Assembly: GCF_928381505.1 (NCBI RefSeq) | Contig: NZ_CAKMSJ010000003.1 | Span: 186,001 to 250,000, forward strand | Source: Rothia endophytica | Lineage (GTDB): Bacteria > Actinomycetota > Actinomycetes > Actinomycetales > Micrococcaceae | Direction: 5' to 3' | Length of the DNA stretch: 64,000 nucleotides | Part shown: one piece after another, positions 27,335 through 36,667 of the stretch | Numbering within the stretch: the stretch's first letter is position 1 | Layout of the letters: every line of letters starts with the position of its first letter | Program-made: the position numbers and the translations under genes | The notes under the pieces: generated by a model | Told to the model about the DNA's origin: nothing | Seen by the model: the letters and a program-made list of their open reading frames with translations, nothing else | The model's database searches: none

Positions 27335-27916
27335 TTAGTCTAGGCCCAGGTCGCTCTTGGAGTAGGCGTAGAGGCAGGGCACGCCGGCAACCTCTTCGAT
27401 GTGCTCCTTAGCGCCGGTTGCACGGTCAACGATGACGGCAACAGCCACGACCTCGGCACCTGCGTTACGCAGGGCTTCAACAGCGGTCAGGGCGGAGCCA
27501 CCGGTGGTGGAGGTGTCCTCAACAGCAACGACGCGGCGTCCAACCACGCTGGGGCCTTCAACCTGACGGCCCATGCCGTAGGACTTCTGAGCCTTACGCA
27601 CTACGAAGGTGTCGATGGCGCGGTCATTGTCACCTGCGGTGCGCATGATGGCGTGCCCGACGGGGTCAGCGCCCATGGTCAGACCGCCGGCAGCATCAAA
27701 CTCGATGCCGGCTGAGTCAATGAGGTCGAGCATGACCTGACCAACCAGGCGGGATGCCTCGTGGTGCAGGGTGATACGGCGCAGATCGACGTAGTAGTCG
27801 GCTTCTTTGCCGGATGCCAGGGTCACCTTGCCGCGCACAACAGCTAGTTCAGAGATGAGTTGGCGCAGACGCTCGCGGGCTTCTTCAATGGTGGGGGTGT
27901 CAGAGAGGTTAGTCAT
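27335..27916 (-). CDS. pyrE: Orotate phosphoribosyltransferase
   Basis: Joins orotate and PRPP to give orotidine monophosphate in pyrimidine synthesis. The 193-residue protein has the PRPP-binding motif VVAVEDTSTTGGSALTA and the catalytic-loop Lys/Arg segment VVRKAQKSYGMGRQVEG. ATG 27916 lies 7 bases after TAGACT (27924-27929) with no Shine-Dalgarno, so it is probably leaderless; the 41-codon upstream extension overlaps the end region of the ABC permease gene and is rejected. Confidence 0.95.
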   Translation of the reverse strand: MTNLSDTPTIEEARERLRQLISELAVVRGKVTLASGKEADYYVDLRRITLHHEASRLVGQVMLDLIDSAGIEFDAAGGLTMGADPVGHAIMRTAGDNDRAIDTFVVRKAQKSYGMGRQVEGPSVVGRRVVAVEDTSTTGGSALTAVEALRNAGAEVVAVAVIVDRATGAKEHIEEVAGVPCLYAYSKSDLGLD

Positions 27917-27989
27917 GCTCCCCAGTCTAGTAGATGAAAGGGGTGCCCAGCCGGTCAGCTGTGCACCCCATTTCACTCTTTTTACCTTG

Positions 27990-28949
27990 CTAGCGCAGGG
28001 ACGTGCGGCGCCAAACAAGCAGCCCTGCGAGGTAGGCAAGTACGACTCCGAGCAGGTGTTGCCCCACCGTGAAAGGGATAAAACCTAAATAAGGCATAGT
28101 GGCTAGCCCTGGCCAGAAGCCCGGTTCAAACCTAATGTAGCGTAAGTATTCAGGTTTTCCGTTGGCATCCCAGCTTACGGGGTAGATACGCATCATGTCG
28201 CTAATTCCCATGCTCGGGAAAAGGAATAAAATAGCCGTAACGAAATACCAGCACGCCACCACCGTAAGCGCCAAAATCAGTACCCCCTTGAGCGAAGTGC
28301 CAAAGCGGTGAGTGAGAGCGCCAAGCAGAGCTCCCATGAGCTGGGCAAGGAAGATCCAAAATACCCAGTTAAGAAGACCGGATGCTAGCAGAGGTAAGCC
28401 CGTTGCCCAGCCGTAACTATCGCGCATGGCTGGAATCAGGAAGGGGCTACTGAAAATACCCCAGAGAATGCCCCAGCCGTAGGTGAGTACCTCCACTACA
28501 ACTAGCACCGAGATAATGGCACCCTGTTTGAGGGCGGTGATCAGGGTGGTAAGCACCATGCCGTTCCAGTAAGCAGACCGGCTAACGCCCAAGCTCATGA
28601 TTGCCGATGCGCCTCTGGATACAGTGAAGAACATGAGTACCGCAAAGAGCACACCCATCAGCAAGAGGGTTGCCCCGGAGCGTTCCAGGGGTCGCGCTAC
28701 TACCCCGTAATCCACACCGTTGGTCACCATAGAGATACCCCCCAAACCCGCCACTATCAGCCCCACTGCAACCGGTAGCAGCAGAGCCAAAGGGGAGCTC
28801 AGGTAGCTAACCCGTATCATGCGGCTTACGGTGCGAGCGCCATGCCCTGAGCCCTCGCGCTTTGTGGAGCGGGCTGGCTTCTTTTCTGCGGCGGGCACCA
28901 CGGGGTGCAAGCCGGTATCTTCTGCCCAGGAAGAATCGGTGGTGGTCAT
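27990..28949 (-). CDS. ABC transporter permease (GntR-linked exporter)
   Basis: The 319-residue membrane protein has a charged N-terminus of about 45 residues and six or more hydrophobic segments. It has no strong family motif, but it overlaps the ATPase gene by 4 bases (ATGA) and must be its membrane partner. The gene order GntR regulator, ATPase, permease resembles the ytr-type operons of Gram-positives, which respond to cell-wall stress; the substrate is unknown. Start ATG 28949 has AGGAGGTGCCCA upstream. Confidence 0.78.
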   Translation of the reverse strand: MTTTDSSWAEDTGLHPVVPAAEKKPARSTKREGSGHGARTVSRMIRVSYLSSPLALLLPVAVGLIVAGLGGISMVTNGVDYGVVARPLERSGATLLLMGVLFAVLMFFTVSRGASAIMSLGVSRSAYWNGMVLTTLITALKQGAIISVLVVVEVLTYGWGILWGIFSSPFLIPAMRDSYGWATGLPLLASGLLNWVFWIFLAQLMGALLGALTHRFGTSLKGVLILALTVVACWYFVTAILFLFPSMGISDMMRIYPVSWDANGKPEYLRYIRFEPGFWPGLATMPYLGFIPFTVGQHLLGVVLAYLAGLLVWRRTSLR

Positions 28950-29854
28950 TGGGCACCTCCTGTGGTGCGATGGGTGGAGGCTGCGCCGCTGTGGGCGGCA
29001 ACCGTATCTTGTAGGGCAACGGGCTGGACGTTCACGCCCAACTCCGCAGCCAGATGATGGCATTCATCGGTCAACGGGGCAGCAAGGACGGCGCTGCGCA
29101 GCGCACCGATAGAGCGCTCTCTCACCACAGCTCCCTCTAGGCTGGCTTTAGCTAGGTAGACCGAAACGGCGTCCTGGCTGCCAGCGATTTCGTGTGCGGT
29201 GTAGACGGCGTCCTCAGCGTCGCCGGTGAAAACTACCCTGCCTTCGTCCAGCAGAATCACGCGGTTCAGCAGGGGTGCGATTTCATCAATCAGGTGGGTT
29301 GAAATCACGAAGGTGCGCGGGTTAGCACTGAAGTCTTGAAGTATGCGGTCATAGAAGATGCCGCGGGCGACCGGGTCCAGGCCGGTGTAGGGCTCGTCCA
29401 TGAGGGTCAGTTCAGCCCTGCTGGCTAGCGCAACCGCGATCCCCAGCGCTGATTTTTGCCCGTCCGAGAGCCTGCGAGCGCGGGCCGTCAGCGGAACCCG
29501 AAAATCCATGAGCAGGGAAAGTGCCAGGGATTGATCCCAATTGCGGTAGGCGATGCGCCCCATTCGAAGCACCTGGTGGACGCTGGCGTCGTCGGGGTAT
29601 GTCTGCCCGGTGCGTGCCAGGTGGGTGCGGGCAAGGTTGGCTCGGCTGGGTGCCTCACCAAAGAGCTCGATGGTGGACGCGGCATCTGGCAGGGTTTGCC
29701 CGGTCAGGGAGGTCAGCAGGGTGGTTTTACCTGCGCCATTCCTGCCCACAAGGCCGTAAATCAGCCCCTCTTCAAGTTCTAGGCTGATACCGTCTAGGGC
29801 CTTGGTGCCGCGAAAGGTTTTGCTGAGGTTTTCTGTGCGCACGATGGGGCTCAT
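28946..29854 (-). CDS. ABC transporter ATP-binding protein (YtrB-like)
   Basis: A 302-residue ABC ATPase: Walker A GRNGAGKTT, a signature region LSDGQKSALGIAVAL (LSDGQ in place of LSGGQ), Walker B LTLMDEPYTGLDP and the switch His in STHLIDE. After the ATPase domain (about 215 residues) comes a C-terminal extension of 80 residues typical of exporter ATPases. It overlaps the regulator gene upstream and the permease gene downstream by 4 bases each, a tightly coupled operon. Confidence 0.87.
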   Translation of the reverse strand: MSPIVRTENLSKTFRGTKALDGISLELEEGLIYGLVGRNGAGKTTLLTSLTGQTLPDAASTIELFGEAPSRANLARTHLARTGQTYPDDASVHQVLRMGRIAYRNWDQSLALSLLMDFRVPLTARARRLSDGQKSALGIAVALASRAELTLMDEPYTGLDPVARGIFYDRILQDFSANPRTFVISTHLIDEIAPLLNRVILLDEGRVVFTGDAEDAVYTAHEIAGSQDAVSVYLAKASLEGAVVRERSIGALRSAVLAAPLTDECHHLAAELGVNVQPVALQDTVAAHSGAASTHRTTGGAQ

Positions 29855-30237
29855 GATGCATCTCCTTGAGTAGGTGAACTGCCTCCAAAGGCCGCTGTAA
29901 TTGCCGCCAGCACTTCGCTGCGGTCCAGCCCCAGGGTGCGGGACTCTTCGATTAGAGGGGTTACGAACCCCTCGACGAACTGCTGCCTGCGTTCGGTGCG
30001 TAAAATTTCTGCTGCTCCGCTGGCCACGAACATGCCAATGCCTCGCTTCTTGTAGAGAATGCCCCGGTCAACCAAGAGGTTGACCCCTTTACCGGCGGTT
30101 GCCGGGTTGATGCGGTAGAAGGCCGCGAACTCATTGGTTGAGGGCACCTGAGTTTCTTCGGCGTAGGTTCCGGCTAAGATTTCGCCACTGATGTGGTCGG
30201 CTATCTGCTGGAAGATGGGTTTGTCACCCGCTAGCAT
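29851..30237 (-). CDS. GntR-family transcriptional regulator, YtrA subfamily
   Basis: A 128-residue regulator: an N-terminal winged helix (IADHISGEILAGTY and the recognition region VPSTNEFAAFYRINPATAGKGVNLL) followed by a short C-terminal dimerisation helix, as in YtrA-type GntR proteins that control ABC exporters. ATG 30237 is chosen because AAGGAGG lies 5 bases upstream. It is the first gene of the operon and probably autoregulates it through the palindrome at 30281-30300. Confidence 0.88.
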   Translation of the reverse strand: MLAGDKPIFQQIADHISGEILAGTYAEETQVPSTNEFAAFYRINPATAGKGVNLLVDRGILYKKRGIGMFVASGAAEILRTERRQQFVEGFVTPLIEESRTLGLDRSEVLAAITAAFGGSSPTQGDAS

Positions 30238-30280
30238 GAGCACCTCCTTATCGGTACTTAGCGGTCGCCAAGTTAGTTGG

Positions 30281-30300
30281 TTAGTTACTCATGTAGTTAA
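30281..30300. promoter_or_regulatory. Candidate GntR operator
   Basis: TTA-N2-TAC-N4-GTA-N2-TAA is a symmetric 20-base site (30281-30300) 44 bases before the regulator start codon, in the expected promoter zone of the operon. It is flanked by a further GTTAGTT (30272-30278). Binding by the adjacent YtrA-like protein is inferred from position and symmetry only. Confidence 0.5.
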
Positions 30301-30400
30301 CCTACGGCAGAGGTGGGCGCTTGGCAAGAAGTTTTTTTGAGAGAACCCAGAAATCTAGAAGAACGTCACCAGATAGACCGGCGGGCGTAGCATGGTGAGC

Positions 30401-30811
30401 ATGAATCCTTTTAAGAAAGACCCCACCGAAACCACCGGGCAGAAATTGACTCGTCTAGGCTTAGGCACTGGCCTGACCTTCATGGGCGCCCTGCACTTCA
30501 AGAAGGACGCCGTGCAGTCCTTCGCGTCCATCGTTCCGCCCTGGGTACCTGGCAGCCCCGAGGGCGCAGTGTATGCATCCGGCGTGGCCGAGCTGGCCCT
30601 GGGCCTGACCCTGCTGACCGCACCCGGCGCTCGACGCGCATCCGGGCTTGGTGCAGCCGCGCTCTTTGCGGCGGTTTTCCCCGCCAATGTTTATCAGTAC
30701 ACCCAGGGCATTGATATTCCAGGGGTATTTGATACAGACGCCAAGCGCCTGCGCCGCCTCCCCATGCAGATTCCTATGATTGCAGGGGCTCTCTACGTAG
30801 CAAAGAAATAG
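30401..30811 (+). CDS. DoxX-like small membrane protein
   Basis: A 136-residue protein with four hydrophobic segments. The segment GALHFKKDAVQSFASIVPPW followed by SGVAELALG resembles DoxX-family membrane proteins of unknown or redox-related function. ATG 30401 lies 7 bases after TAGCAT (30388-30393), a likely leaderless start; the earlier ATG 30392 overlaps that hexamer. It stands alone, divergent from the GntR operon. Confidence 0.7.
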   Translation: MNPFKKDPTETTGQKLTRLGLGTGLTFMGALHFKKDAVQSFASIVPPWVPGSPEGAVYASGVAELALGLTLLTAPGARRASGLGAAALFAAVFPANVYQYTQGIDIPGVFDTDAKRLRRLPMQIPMIAGALYVAKK

Positions 30812-30829
30812 CCCGGGGCTGAAACCCAG

Positions 30830-32281
30830 CTAGGATGCCGCTACTTCACCTGCTTGGCGGGGCACGGCCGCGCGCAACTTGGTGACCATCTCGTCGTATT
30901 CGGCAGCGGGGTCTGAGTCAGCCACAATCGCTCCGCCGGCAGCCAGGGTGAGGGTGCCATCCCGGTGGGCAACCAGCGTCCTAATGACGATAGAAAGAGC
31001 CGCTGAGCCGTCCGCCCCAAAATATCCCAGGGCGCCCGAGTAGACCCCGCGAGCGCGCCCCTCAAGCCGGTCGATAATTGCCATGGTGGACGCTTTGGGC
31101 GCCCCGGTCATGGAGCCGCCCGGGAAGCAGGCGGCAGTTGCACCTACCGCGGTGACGCCGGGGCGCAACTGAGCGGTGATAGTGGAGACCAGCTGGTGGA
31201 CGGTCGAGTAGCTTTCAACCCCCATCAGTACCGGCACGCGTACTGACTCGGGGTAGGACACCAACGAAAGGTCGTTGCGGAGCAGATCAACAATCATGAG
31301 GTTTTCCGCCCGGGTTTTGGGGTCCGCCGCCAGCCAGGCGGACGCCGCGGCGTCCTCTTCAGGGGTAGCACCGCGGGGCACAGTACCCTTGATGGGCTTA
31401 CTTTCCGCCTGCCCACCGGCGGTTACGGTGAGAAACTTTTCGGGCGAAGAGCTGAGCACCGTGAAGTCATCGCAGCGCAAAAAGCTAGCGTAGGGGGCGG
31501 CATTCTTGGCGCGCTGGGCTAGGTAGAGCGCCAGCAGGTCAGCTTCATCCAGAGCAGGCTGCACCCGAGAAGAAGTTTCAGCGGTCAGGCAGACTTCATA
31601 GCTGTTGCCCTCAAAGATTTCCCGCTGAGATTCTTGAACCTTAGCAAGGTAGTCGTCGCGGTCAGGCAAGGGGAAGTCAGGAATGACAGGAATATATGCA
31701 CTATCTAGCATATTTTGGATGCCAGTATCTTTACCCAGTTCTGCCAACTGCCGGGCGGTCTGCTGAACCCAGGCATCCGGGCCCACCAGCCACGCCTTAC
31801 CGCTGACGTGCTCATAGGCAAGATAGTGGGTGGCGGGCATCCAGAGCGCATCGGGGGTGGTCGCCTGCCGGTGCGGGTGATGGTGGTGAAAGTCAGTGAG
31901 TTCAAGATCAGCGTGCGCCTCGTAGCCCATGAAACCTACGTAGCCACCGGGCAGAGCATCCGGCGGGAGACCCTCCGCGCCGGTAATAGCAGGAGCCTCC
32001 GCCAGCACCCGGGGTAGCACCTGCCAGATCGTGCCGGGTAGCGTGCGAGCCGCCGCCCCCTCGTTATCAAGAACGCTAACCTGCGGCTGATTCATTCCGG
32101 CAGACTCGTAGCGCAGCACTCCCCCATTGTGGGGAGCACCTAGATAGGAGTAGCGGGACATGGGCGATTCATCGCGGGCAGAGTCGAGCCAGAAAGCATA
32201 CGGGTTACTGCCTGCAAGCAGGGGAAAAGCATCTTTAGGTTCCACCCAAAAGGGCAGGGGCAGGCAGATCAGGGAAGTCAC
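30830..32281 (-). CDS. pabB: Aminodeoxychorismate synthase component I
   Basis: A chorismate-binding enzyme for folate synthesis (chorismate plus glutamine nitrogen to aminodeoxychorismate). The C-terminal domain has SKPIKGTVPRG, the TAETSS segment, GGSMTGAPKASTM and an IVIRTL end, all conserved in PabB/TrpE; the KPIKGT lysine favours PabB. No glutamine amidotransferase gene is adjacent. GTG 32281 (483 aa) lies 6 bases after TATACT (32288-32293), a leaderless start. Its position 19 bases from the convergent DoxX-like gene leaves no room for a separate terminator. Confidence 0.88.
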   Translation of the reverse strand: MTSLICLPLPFWVEPKDAFPLLAGSNPYAFWLDSARDESPMSRYSYLGAPHNGGVLRYESAGMNQPQVSVLDNEGAAARTLPGTIWQVLPRVLAEAPAITGAEGLPPDALPGGYVGFMGYEAHADLELTDFHHHHPHRQATTPDALWMPATHYLAYEHVSGKAWLVGPDAWVQQTARQLAELGKDTGIQNMLDSAYIPVIPDFPLPDRDDYLAKVQESQREIFEGNSYEVCLTAETSSRVQPALDEADLLALYLAQRAKNAAPYASFLRCDDFTVLSSSPEKFLTVTAGGQAESKPIKGTVPRGATPEEDAAASAWLAADPKTRAENLMIVDLLRNDLSLVSYPESVRVPVLMGVESYSTVHQLVSTITAQLRPGVTAVGATAACFPGGSMTGAPKASTMAIIDRLEGRARGVYSGALGYFGADGSAALSIVIRTLVAHRDGTLTLAAGGAIVADSDPAAEYDEMVTKLRAAVPRQAGEVAAS

Positions 32282-32307
32282 CGGTTTAGTATAGCTGGCA
32301 AACAAAA

Positions 32308-32328
32308 GGGGCACCCCTCAGGTGCCCC
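32308..32328 (-). terminator. Terminator after the DUF4190-like gene
   Basis: GGGGCACC (32308-32315) pairs with GGTGCCCC (32321-32328) around a 5-base loop. On the minus strand TTTTGTTT follows. It lies directly upstream of the pabB promoter. Confidence 0.88.
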
Positions 32329-32352
32329 TCCAAGAATGTTTTGGGTTGGACC

Positions 32353-32718
32353 TTAAACAACCCCGCTGATGCGGAGGACCAAGCCTAGAATCCACAGGGC
32401 GGTGGAAATTGAGCTGATAATGACACCGGTGAGGTTCAAGCCTTTAGAGTTCTGGGGAACGCCAGCAGCAGCCAGCTTATTCGACAACATCAGACCGCGA
32501 ATACCAGCCACCAGACCAGCAACTGATAGGAAGGGCAGAATAATGAAGGCTACCGCGCCAAAGACAATGGACAGAATGCCAGAAGTCTTAGCGTCCTTCT
32601 GCTGCTTCACCAGCTCAGGGTTAGCACCGTAAGGCTGCTGGGCGTTGGGCTGACCGGGTGCAGGGTTCTGCCCGTTGTAGTTACCGTAAGGATTGTTGTT
32701 ATCAGGGTGTGTAGTCAT
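32353..32718 (-). CDS. DUF4190-like small membrane protein
   Basis: A 121-residue protein: an Asn/Pro/Gly/Gln-rich hydrophilic N-terminus (about 35 residues), then KTSGILSIVFGAVAFIILPF and a second membrane segment near the C-terminus. This is the DUF4190 layout; function unknown. ATG 32718 lies 7 bases after TAGGCT (32726-32731), so the start two codons downstream of the longest frame is preferred as a leaderless start. Confidence 0.72.
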   Translation of the reverse strand: MTTHPDNNNPYGNYNGQNPAPGQPNAQQPYGANPELVKQQKDAKTSGILSIVFGAVAFIILPFLSVAGLVAGIRGLMLSNKLAAAGVPQNSKGLNLTGVIISSISTALWILGLVLRISGVV

Positions 32719-32790
32719 GCCCACTAGCCTAACGGCGTTTAAAGTAACTACCTAAAATATTTCGCCATACAACAAAGCTACGCAACAAAA

Positions 32791-32817
32791 AGCCGCCCCG
32801 ATGGCACCGGGGCGGCT
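32791..32817 (-). terminator. Intrinsic terminator after the rhodanese gene
   Basis: AGCCGCCCCG (32791-32800) pairs with CGGGGCGGCT (32808-32817), 10 base pairs with a 7-base loop, followed on the minus strand by TTTTTG. Confidence 0.93.
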
Positions 32818-32833
32818 GTAGTGGCAGAAGCGT

Positions 32834-33163
32834 TTAGCGCACCTGCGGGGTCTCACCATTCTCGGAGACCATGGGCATCTCGGCGTCCTGCCATGCACCC
32901 ATGCCACCAATGACGTTAATGGCGTCAAAACCGTACTGGTTGAGGTAGGCGGCGGCACGCAGTGAGCGGCCACCGGCACGGCAGATGACGTATACATCTT
33001 CGTCTGCCGGCACATCACCGTAACGCTCGGGCACTTCGCCCAGGGGAATATGCTGGGCGCCTTCAATGTGACCTTCTTGCCACTCGTAGTCCTCGCGGAC
33101 GTCCAGAATTTTGGCGCCTTCGGGAATCTGGTCGACGGTAACCTGGGGGATGTCTTCGTTCAT
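32834..33163 (-). CDS. Rhodanese-like domain protein
   Basis: A 109-residue single rhodanese domain, with EDYEWQEGHIEGAQHIPLGEV in two conserved pieces and the catalytic loop CRAGGRSLRAA, whose Cys (near residue 64) would carry persulfide sulfur. The loop CRAGGRS fits the short class involved in sulfur transfer or detoxification. ATG 33163 with AAAGGAC upstream. Monocistronic. Confidence 0.9.
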   Translation of the reverse strand: MNEDIPQVTVDQIPEGAKILDVREDYEWQEGHIEGAQHIPLGEVPERYGDVPADEDVYVICRAGGRSLRAAAYLNQYGFDAINVIGGMGAWQDAEMPMVSENGETPQVR

Positions 33164-33387
33164 AGCTGAGTCCTTTACTTGAGATGTTTCTTGGCTTCAG
33201 CATAGGCAGGGTGGGCTGCGGCTCACAAGTGGTTCAGCCAGTACCGAAATCACCGCCTCCGAATCGCACTTCTACGCTGTGAGCGCAGAGCTTTCCTGCC
33301 CACCCCCTTTGACGAGCCATGCTGCGCAGCTAGAGTTAGTAGAAAGCACGCTTATAAATATCGTGCGCTTACTCAAAGGAGGTTGCT

Positions 33388-34770
33388 ATGAGCACCTACG
33401 CACTGACCAATGCCAACACTGGCAAGGTCGAAAAGACTTTTGATTCCCTCGCATCCAGCGAGATCCCCGGGCTCATCGACACTGCCCACAAGGCCTACCT
33501 TTCATGGAAAACCAACTCCGTAGCGGAGCGCGCCAAGGTACTCGCTGCGGCCGCCAAGGGCTTCGATGCGCGCAAGGAAGAACTTGCTGAAATCATCGGC
33601 CGTGAAATGGGCAAGCCCCGCGCCGAAGCTCTGGCTGAGATCCAGCTCGTGGTGGATATTTTCAACTGGTACGCCACCGAGGGGCCAGCGCACCTTGAAG
33701 ATTCACCTCTAGATGCCGAAGGTGCACCCGTAAACTTCGTGCGCCACGACCCACTGGGCGTCCTCCTGGGCGTCATGCCCTGGAACTTCCCCTACTACCA
33801 GCTAGCACGCTTCGCGGCCCCCAATCTACTGGTGGGTAACACCGTCCTGATGAAGCAGGCGTCCATCTGCCCTGTTTCATCGGCGGTCTTTGAGGAAGTA
33901 TTGTTAGAGGCAAACCTGCCCAAGGGTGCCTACCAGAACCTCTACCTCAATACCGAAGACGTCGAGCACATCCTCAAGGATTTCCGCGTGAAGGGCGTAT
34001 CGGTCACTGGCTCTGAACGTGCCGGCGCTGCGGTTGCTGAGCTGGCGGCGCAGAACCTCAAGAAGTCCGTGATGGAACTTGGTGGCAACGACCCCGCTAT
34101 CGTCCTGGCCGACGTTGACAACGTTGGCAAGGTGGCAGAAACCCTTGCTGGTCTGCGCTTTTCAAATGCTGGTCAGGTGTGCACCTCACCCAAGCGCGTC
34201 ATCGTGGTTGAAGACATTTACGATGAGTTCGTTGAAGCCGCAAAGACCGCTGTTGAGAACTTCGTGGTGGGCGACGCCGATGACCCCAAGACCCAGATGG
34301 GCCCGCTATCCTCAGAGTCAGCGCGCGATGACGCCGTTGAGCGCATCGAGCAGGCAGTCAAGGACGGAGCGACCCTGCATGTGGGCGGCAAGAAGCTGGA
34401 CCGCCCCGGCTGGTTTATGAGCCCTGCACTGCTGACCGACGTTGACTTTGACGATGACCTTTCCTGCAATGAACTCTTCGGCCCAGCGCTGGTGGTCTAC
34501 AAAGTCAAGGATGAGGCGGCAGCCATTAAGTTCGCCAACGCCAGCGAGTACGGTCTGCAGGCATCCGTGTGGACCGCTGATATGGATCACGGTCTTGAAG
34601 TAGCAGATCGGATTGAAGCCGGCATGGTGCTGGTCAACGAGCATGTTGTCACCCAGGCAGATCTACCCTTCGGCGGCATCAACAAGTCAGGTTACGGGCG
34701 CGAACTGACCCAGTGGGGTCTGCTCGAGTTCACCAATGAGAAGCTGATTCGCGCTACTCAGCTCAGCTAG
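33388..34770 (+). CDS. NAD(P)-dependent aldehyde dehydrogenase (succinate-semialdehyde dehydrogenase type)
   Basis: A 460-residue aldehyde dehydrogenase. The catalytic Cys265 lies in NAGQVCTSPKR, and the general base Glu in MELGGNDPAIVL. NFPYYQLARFAAPNLLVGNTVLMK is the cofactor region (quoted here in part: PWNFPYYQ). The short length and sequence resemble GabD-like succinate-semialdehyde dehydrogenases, but substrate assignment is an inference. ATG 33388 has AAAGGAGG 6 bases upstream, a strong ribosome binding site. TATAAA upstream may be the -10. Confidence 0.88.
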   Translation: MSTYALTNANTGKVEKTFDSLASSEIPGLIDTAHKAYLSWKTNSVAERAKVLAAAAKGFDARKEELAEIIGREMGKPRAEALAEIQLVVDIFNWYATEGPAHLEDSPLDAEGAPVNFVRHDPLGVLLGVMPWNFPYYQLARFAAPNLLVGNTVLMKQASICPVSSAVFEEVLLEANLPKGAYQNLYLNTEDVEHILKDFRVKGVSVTGSERAGAAVAELAAQNLKKSVMELGGNDPAIVLADVDNVGKVAETLAGLRFSNAGQVCTSPKRVIVVEDIYDEFVEAAKTAVENFVVGDADDPKTQMGPLSSESARDDAVERIEQAVKDGATLHVGGKKLDRPGWFMSPALLTDVDFDDDLSCNELFGPALVVYKVKDEAAAIKFANASEYGLQASVWTADMDHGLEVADRIEAGMVLVNEHVVTQADLPFGGINKSGYGRELTQWGLLEFTNEKLIRATQLS

Positions 34771-34801
34771 AGTTCTTCTCGCCGCTTCCCCGCGGCGTCG
34801 C

Positions 34802-34831
34802 GTGACCCGGCTATTGTTCTAGCCGGGTCAC
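34802..34831 (+). terminator. Terminator after the aldehyde dehydrogenase gene
   Basis: GTGACCCGGCTA (34802-34813) pairs perfectly with TAGCCGGGTCAC (34820-34831), followed by ACGTTTT. A 12-base stem with a 6-base loop, 31 bases past the stop. Confidence 0.88.
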
Positions 34832-34956
34832 ACGTTTTAAACCGTCTCATCACTGAAGGCTCTCTAACGTTCACCAGCTTCACCGGCGTCCACAATGAGG
34901 ATTACACACGGGCGGTTCTACGCGGTTCATGCACACCACCGGGATAGGCTTAAAGC

Positions 34957-36594
34957 ATGTCAAACCGCGCCGGCACAGTTGCCACCCCTCAAGACCTTGT
35001 TGATATCGATGCGCTGATCAGCGCCTACTACGACCTCACCCCAGAGATGACCGACCCCGCCCAGCGCGTGGCATTCGGCACCTCCGGCCACCGAGGTAGC
35101 TCTTTCAAGAGCTCCTTCAACGACGCCCACATTGCAGCTATTTCGCAGGCAATTGCAGAGTACCGCAAGGGGCAGGGTATCACCGGGCCGCTGTTTATGG
35201 GCAAGGACACCCACGCACTCTCAGGCCCGGCGCAGGACACCGCCTTAGAGGTGCTGGCGGCTAATGACATCACCGTTCTTCTGGACGCCAACGAAGGTTT
35301 TGTGCCCACCCCCGCGCTCTCACGCGCCATCATCGTTCACAACGCCAACCCCGCCAACACCGCGCAGGCTGACGGCATTGTGATTACCCCCAGCCACAAC
35401 CCCCCTGCTGACGGCGGTTTCAAGTACAACCCTCCCCACGGTGGCCCCGCCGATTCTGACGCGACCGGCTGGATTGCCGACCGCGCCAACCAGCTGCTTG
35501 AAGGTGGGAACAAGGACGTCGCGCGCCTGCCCCTCGAAAAGGCTGCAGCAGCCGAGACTACCGGCACCTACGACTACCTGGGTACCTACGTTGACGAGCT
35601 GGGCGACGTCATCGACATGGAGGCCATTGCCTCCTCCGGTCTGAAGATTGGCGCGGACCCCATGGGCAGCGCTTCCGTTGCCTACTGGCAGCGTATCGCC
35701 GAGCAGTACAAGCTCAACATGGACGTGGTTAACCCCGCCGTTGACCCCCAGTGGGCTTTCATGACCCTGGATTGGGACGAGAAAATCCGCATGGACTGCT
35801 CCTCCCCCAACGCCATGGCGTCCCTGATTGCCAACCGCGATAAGTACGACATCGCCACCGGCAACGACGCAGATTCAGACCGCCACGGCATCGTCACCCC
35901 CGATCAGGGGCTGATGAACCCCAACCACTACCTGGCAACCGCCATTGACTACCTCTACCGCAACCGCACCGGTTGGGCAGCAGATGCTGGCATTGGCAAG
36001 ACCCTGGTGTCCTCCTCAATTATCGACCGCGTGGCTGATTCTTTGGGCCGCAAGCTCATTGAGGTTCCCGTGGGCTTCAAGTACTTTGTAGACGGCCTGA
36101 GCACCGGCACGATCGGTTTTGGCGGCGAAGAATCCGCAGGTGCCTCCTTCCTCATGCGCGACGGCAAGGTCTGGACCACCGATAAGGACGGCATCATCTT
36201 GGCCCTGCTGGCATCCGAAATGACCGCAGTGACCGGCAAGACCCCCTCCCAGCGTTACGCTGAGCTGACCGCGTCCTTTGGTGAGCCCGCCTACGCCCGG
36301 GTGGACGCCGCGGCGTCCCGCGAGCAGAAGGCCAAGCTAGGCAAGCTCTCACCGGCGGACGTCACCGCTTTGGAGCTAGCAGGCGAGGCTATCACCGCCA
36401 AGCTGACCGAGGCACCCGGCAACGGTGCTTCCATTGGCGGTTTGAAGGTGACCACCGAGAACGCCTGGTTCGCGGCCCGCCCCTCAGGCACCGAAGATGT
36501 CTACAAAATCTACGCCGAATCCTTCAAGGGTGCAAAGCACCTGGCTCAGGTTCAGAAGGAAGCTAAGGCGCTGGTGGACGGCGTCATCGCCTAG
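34957..36594 (+). CDS. pgm: Phosphoglucomutase (alpha-D-glucose phosphate-specific)
   Basis: Interconverts glucose-1- and glucose-6-phosphate for glycogen, trehalose and cell-wall sugar metabolism. The active-site phosphoserine is Ser146 in VITPSHNPP, the metal loop is [10 protein letters not shown], the sugar-binding GGEESAG is present, and the C-terminal phosphate-binding [12 protein letters not shown] closes the fold. The 545-residue length matches the E. coli-type enzyme. ATG 34957 lies 6 bases after TAGGCT (34945-34950), indicating a leaderless start. A GGACGCCGCGGCGTCC palindrome lies inside the gene at 36303-36318. Confidence 0.96.
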   Translation: MSNRAGTVATPQDLVDIDALISAYYDLTPEMTDPAQRVAFGTSGHRGSSFKSSFNDAHIAAISQAIAEYRKGQGITGPLFMGKDTHALSGPAQDTALEVLAANDITVLLDANEGFVPTPALSRAIIVHNANPANTAQADGIVITPSHNPPADGGFKYNPPHGGPADSDATGWIADRANQLLEGGNKDVARLPLEKAAAAETTGTYDYLGTYVDELGDVIDMEAIASSGLKIGADPMGSASVAYWQRIAEQYKLNMDVVNPAVDPQWAFMTLDWDEKIRMDCSSPNAMASLIANRDKYDIATGNDADSDRHGIVTPDQGLMNPNHYLATAIDYLYRNRTGWAADAGIGKTLVSSSIIDRVADSLGRKLIEVPVGFKYFVDGLSTGTIGFGGEESAGASFLMRDGKVWTTDKDGIILALLASEMTAVTGKTPSQRYAELTASFGEPAYARVDAAASREQKAKLGKLSPADVTALELAGEAITAKLTEAPGNGASIGGLKVTTENAWFAARPSGTEDVYKIYAESFKGAKHLAQVQKEAKALVDGVIA

Positions 36595-36613
36595 CGTCTA
36601 GCGCTCCGCTGCG

Positions 36614-36667
36614 AAGGGACTGTTCGAGAGATTGTATTTATCACAGCAATCTCCCGGGCAGCCCCTT
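36614..36667 (+). terminator. Terminator after pgm
   Basis: AAGGGACTG and GAGATTG (from 36614) pair imperfectly with CAATCTC and CAGCCCCTT (to 36667), followed by TTTTCC. A long stem with a small internal loop, 20 bases past the stop. Confidence 0.85.
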
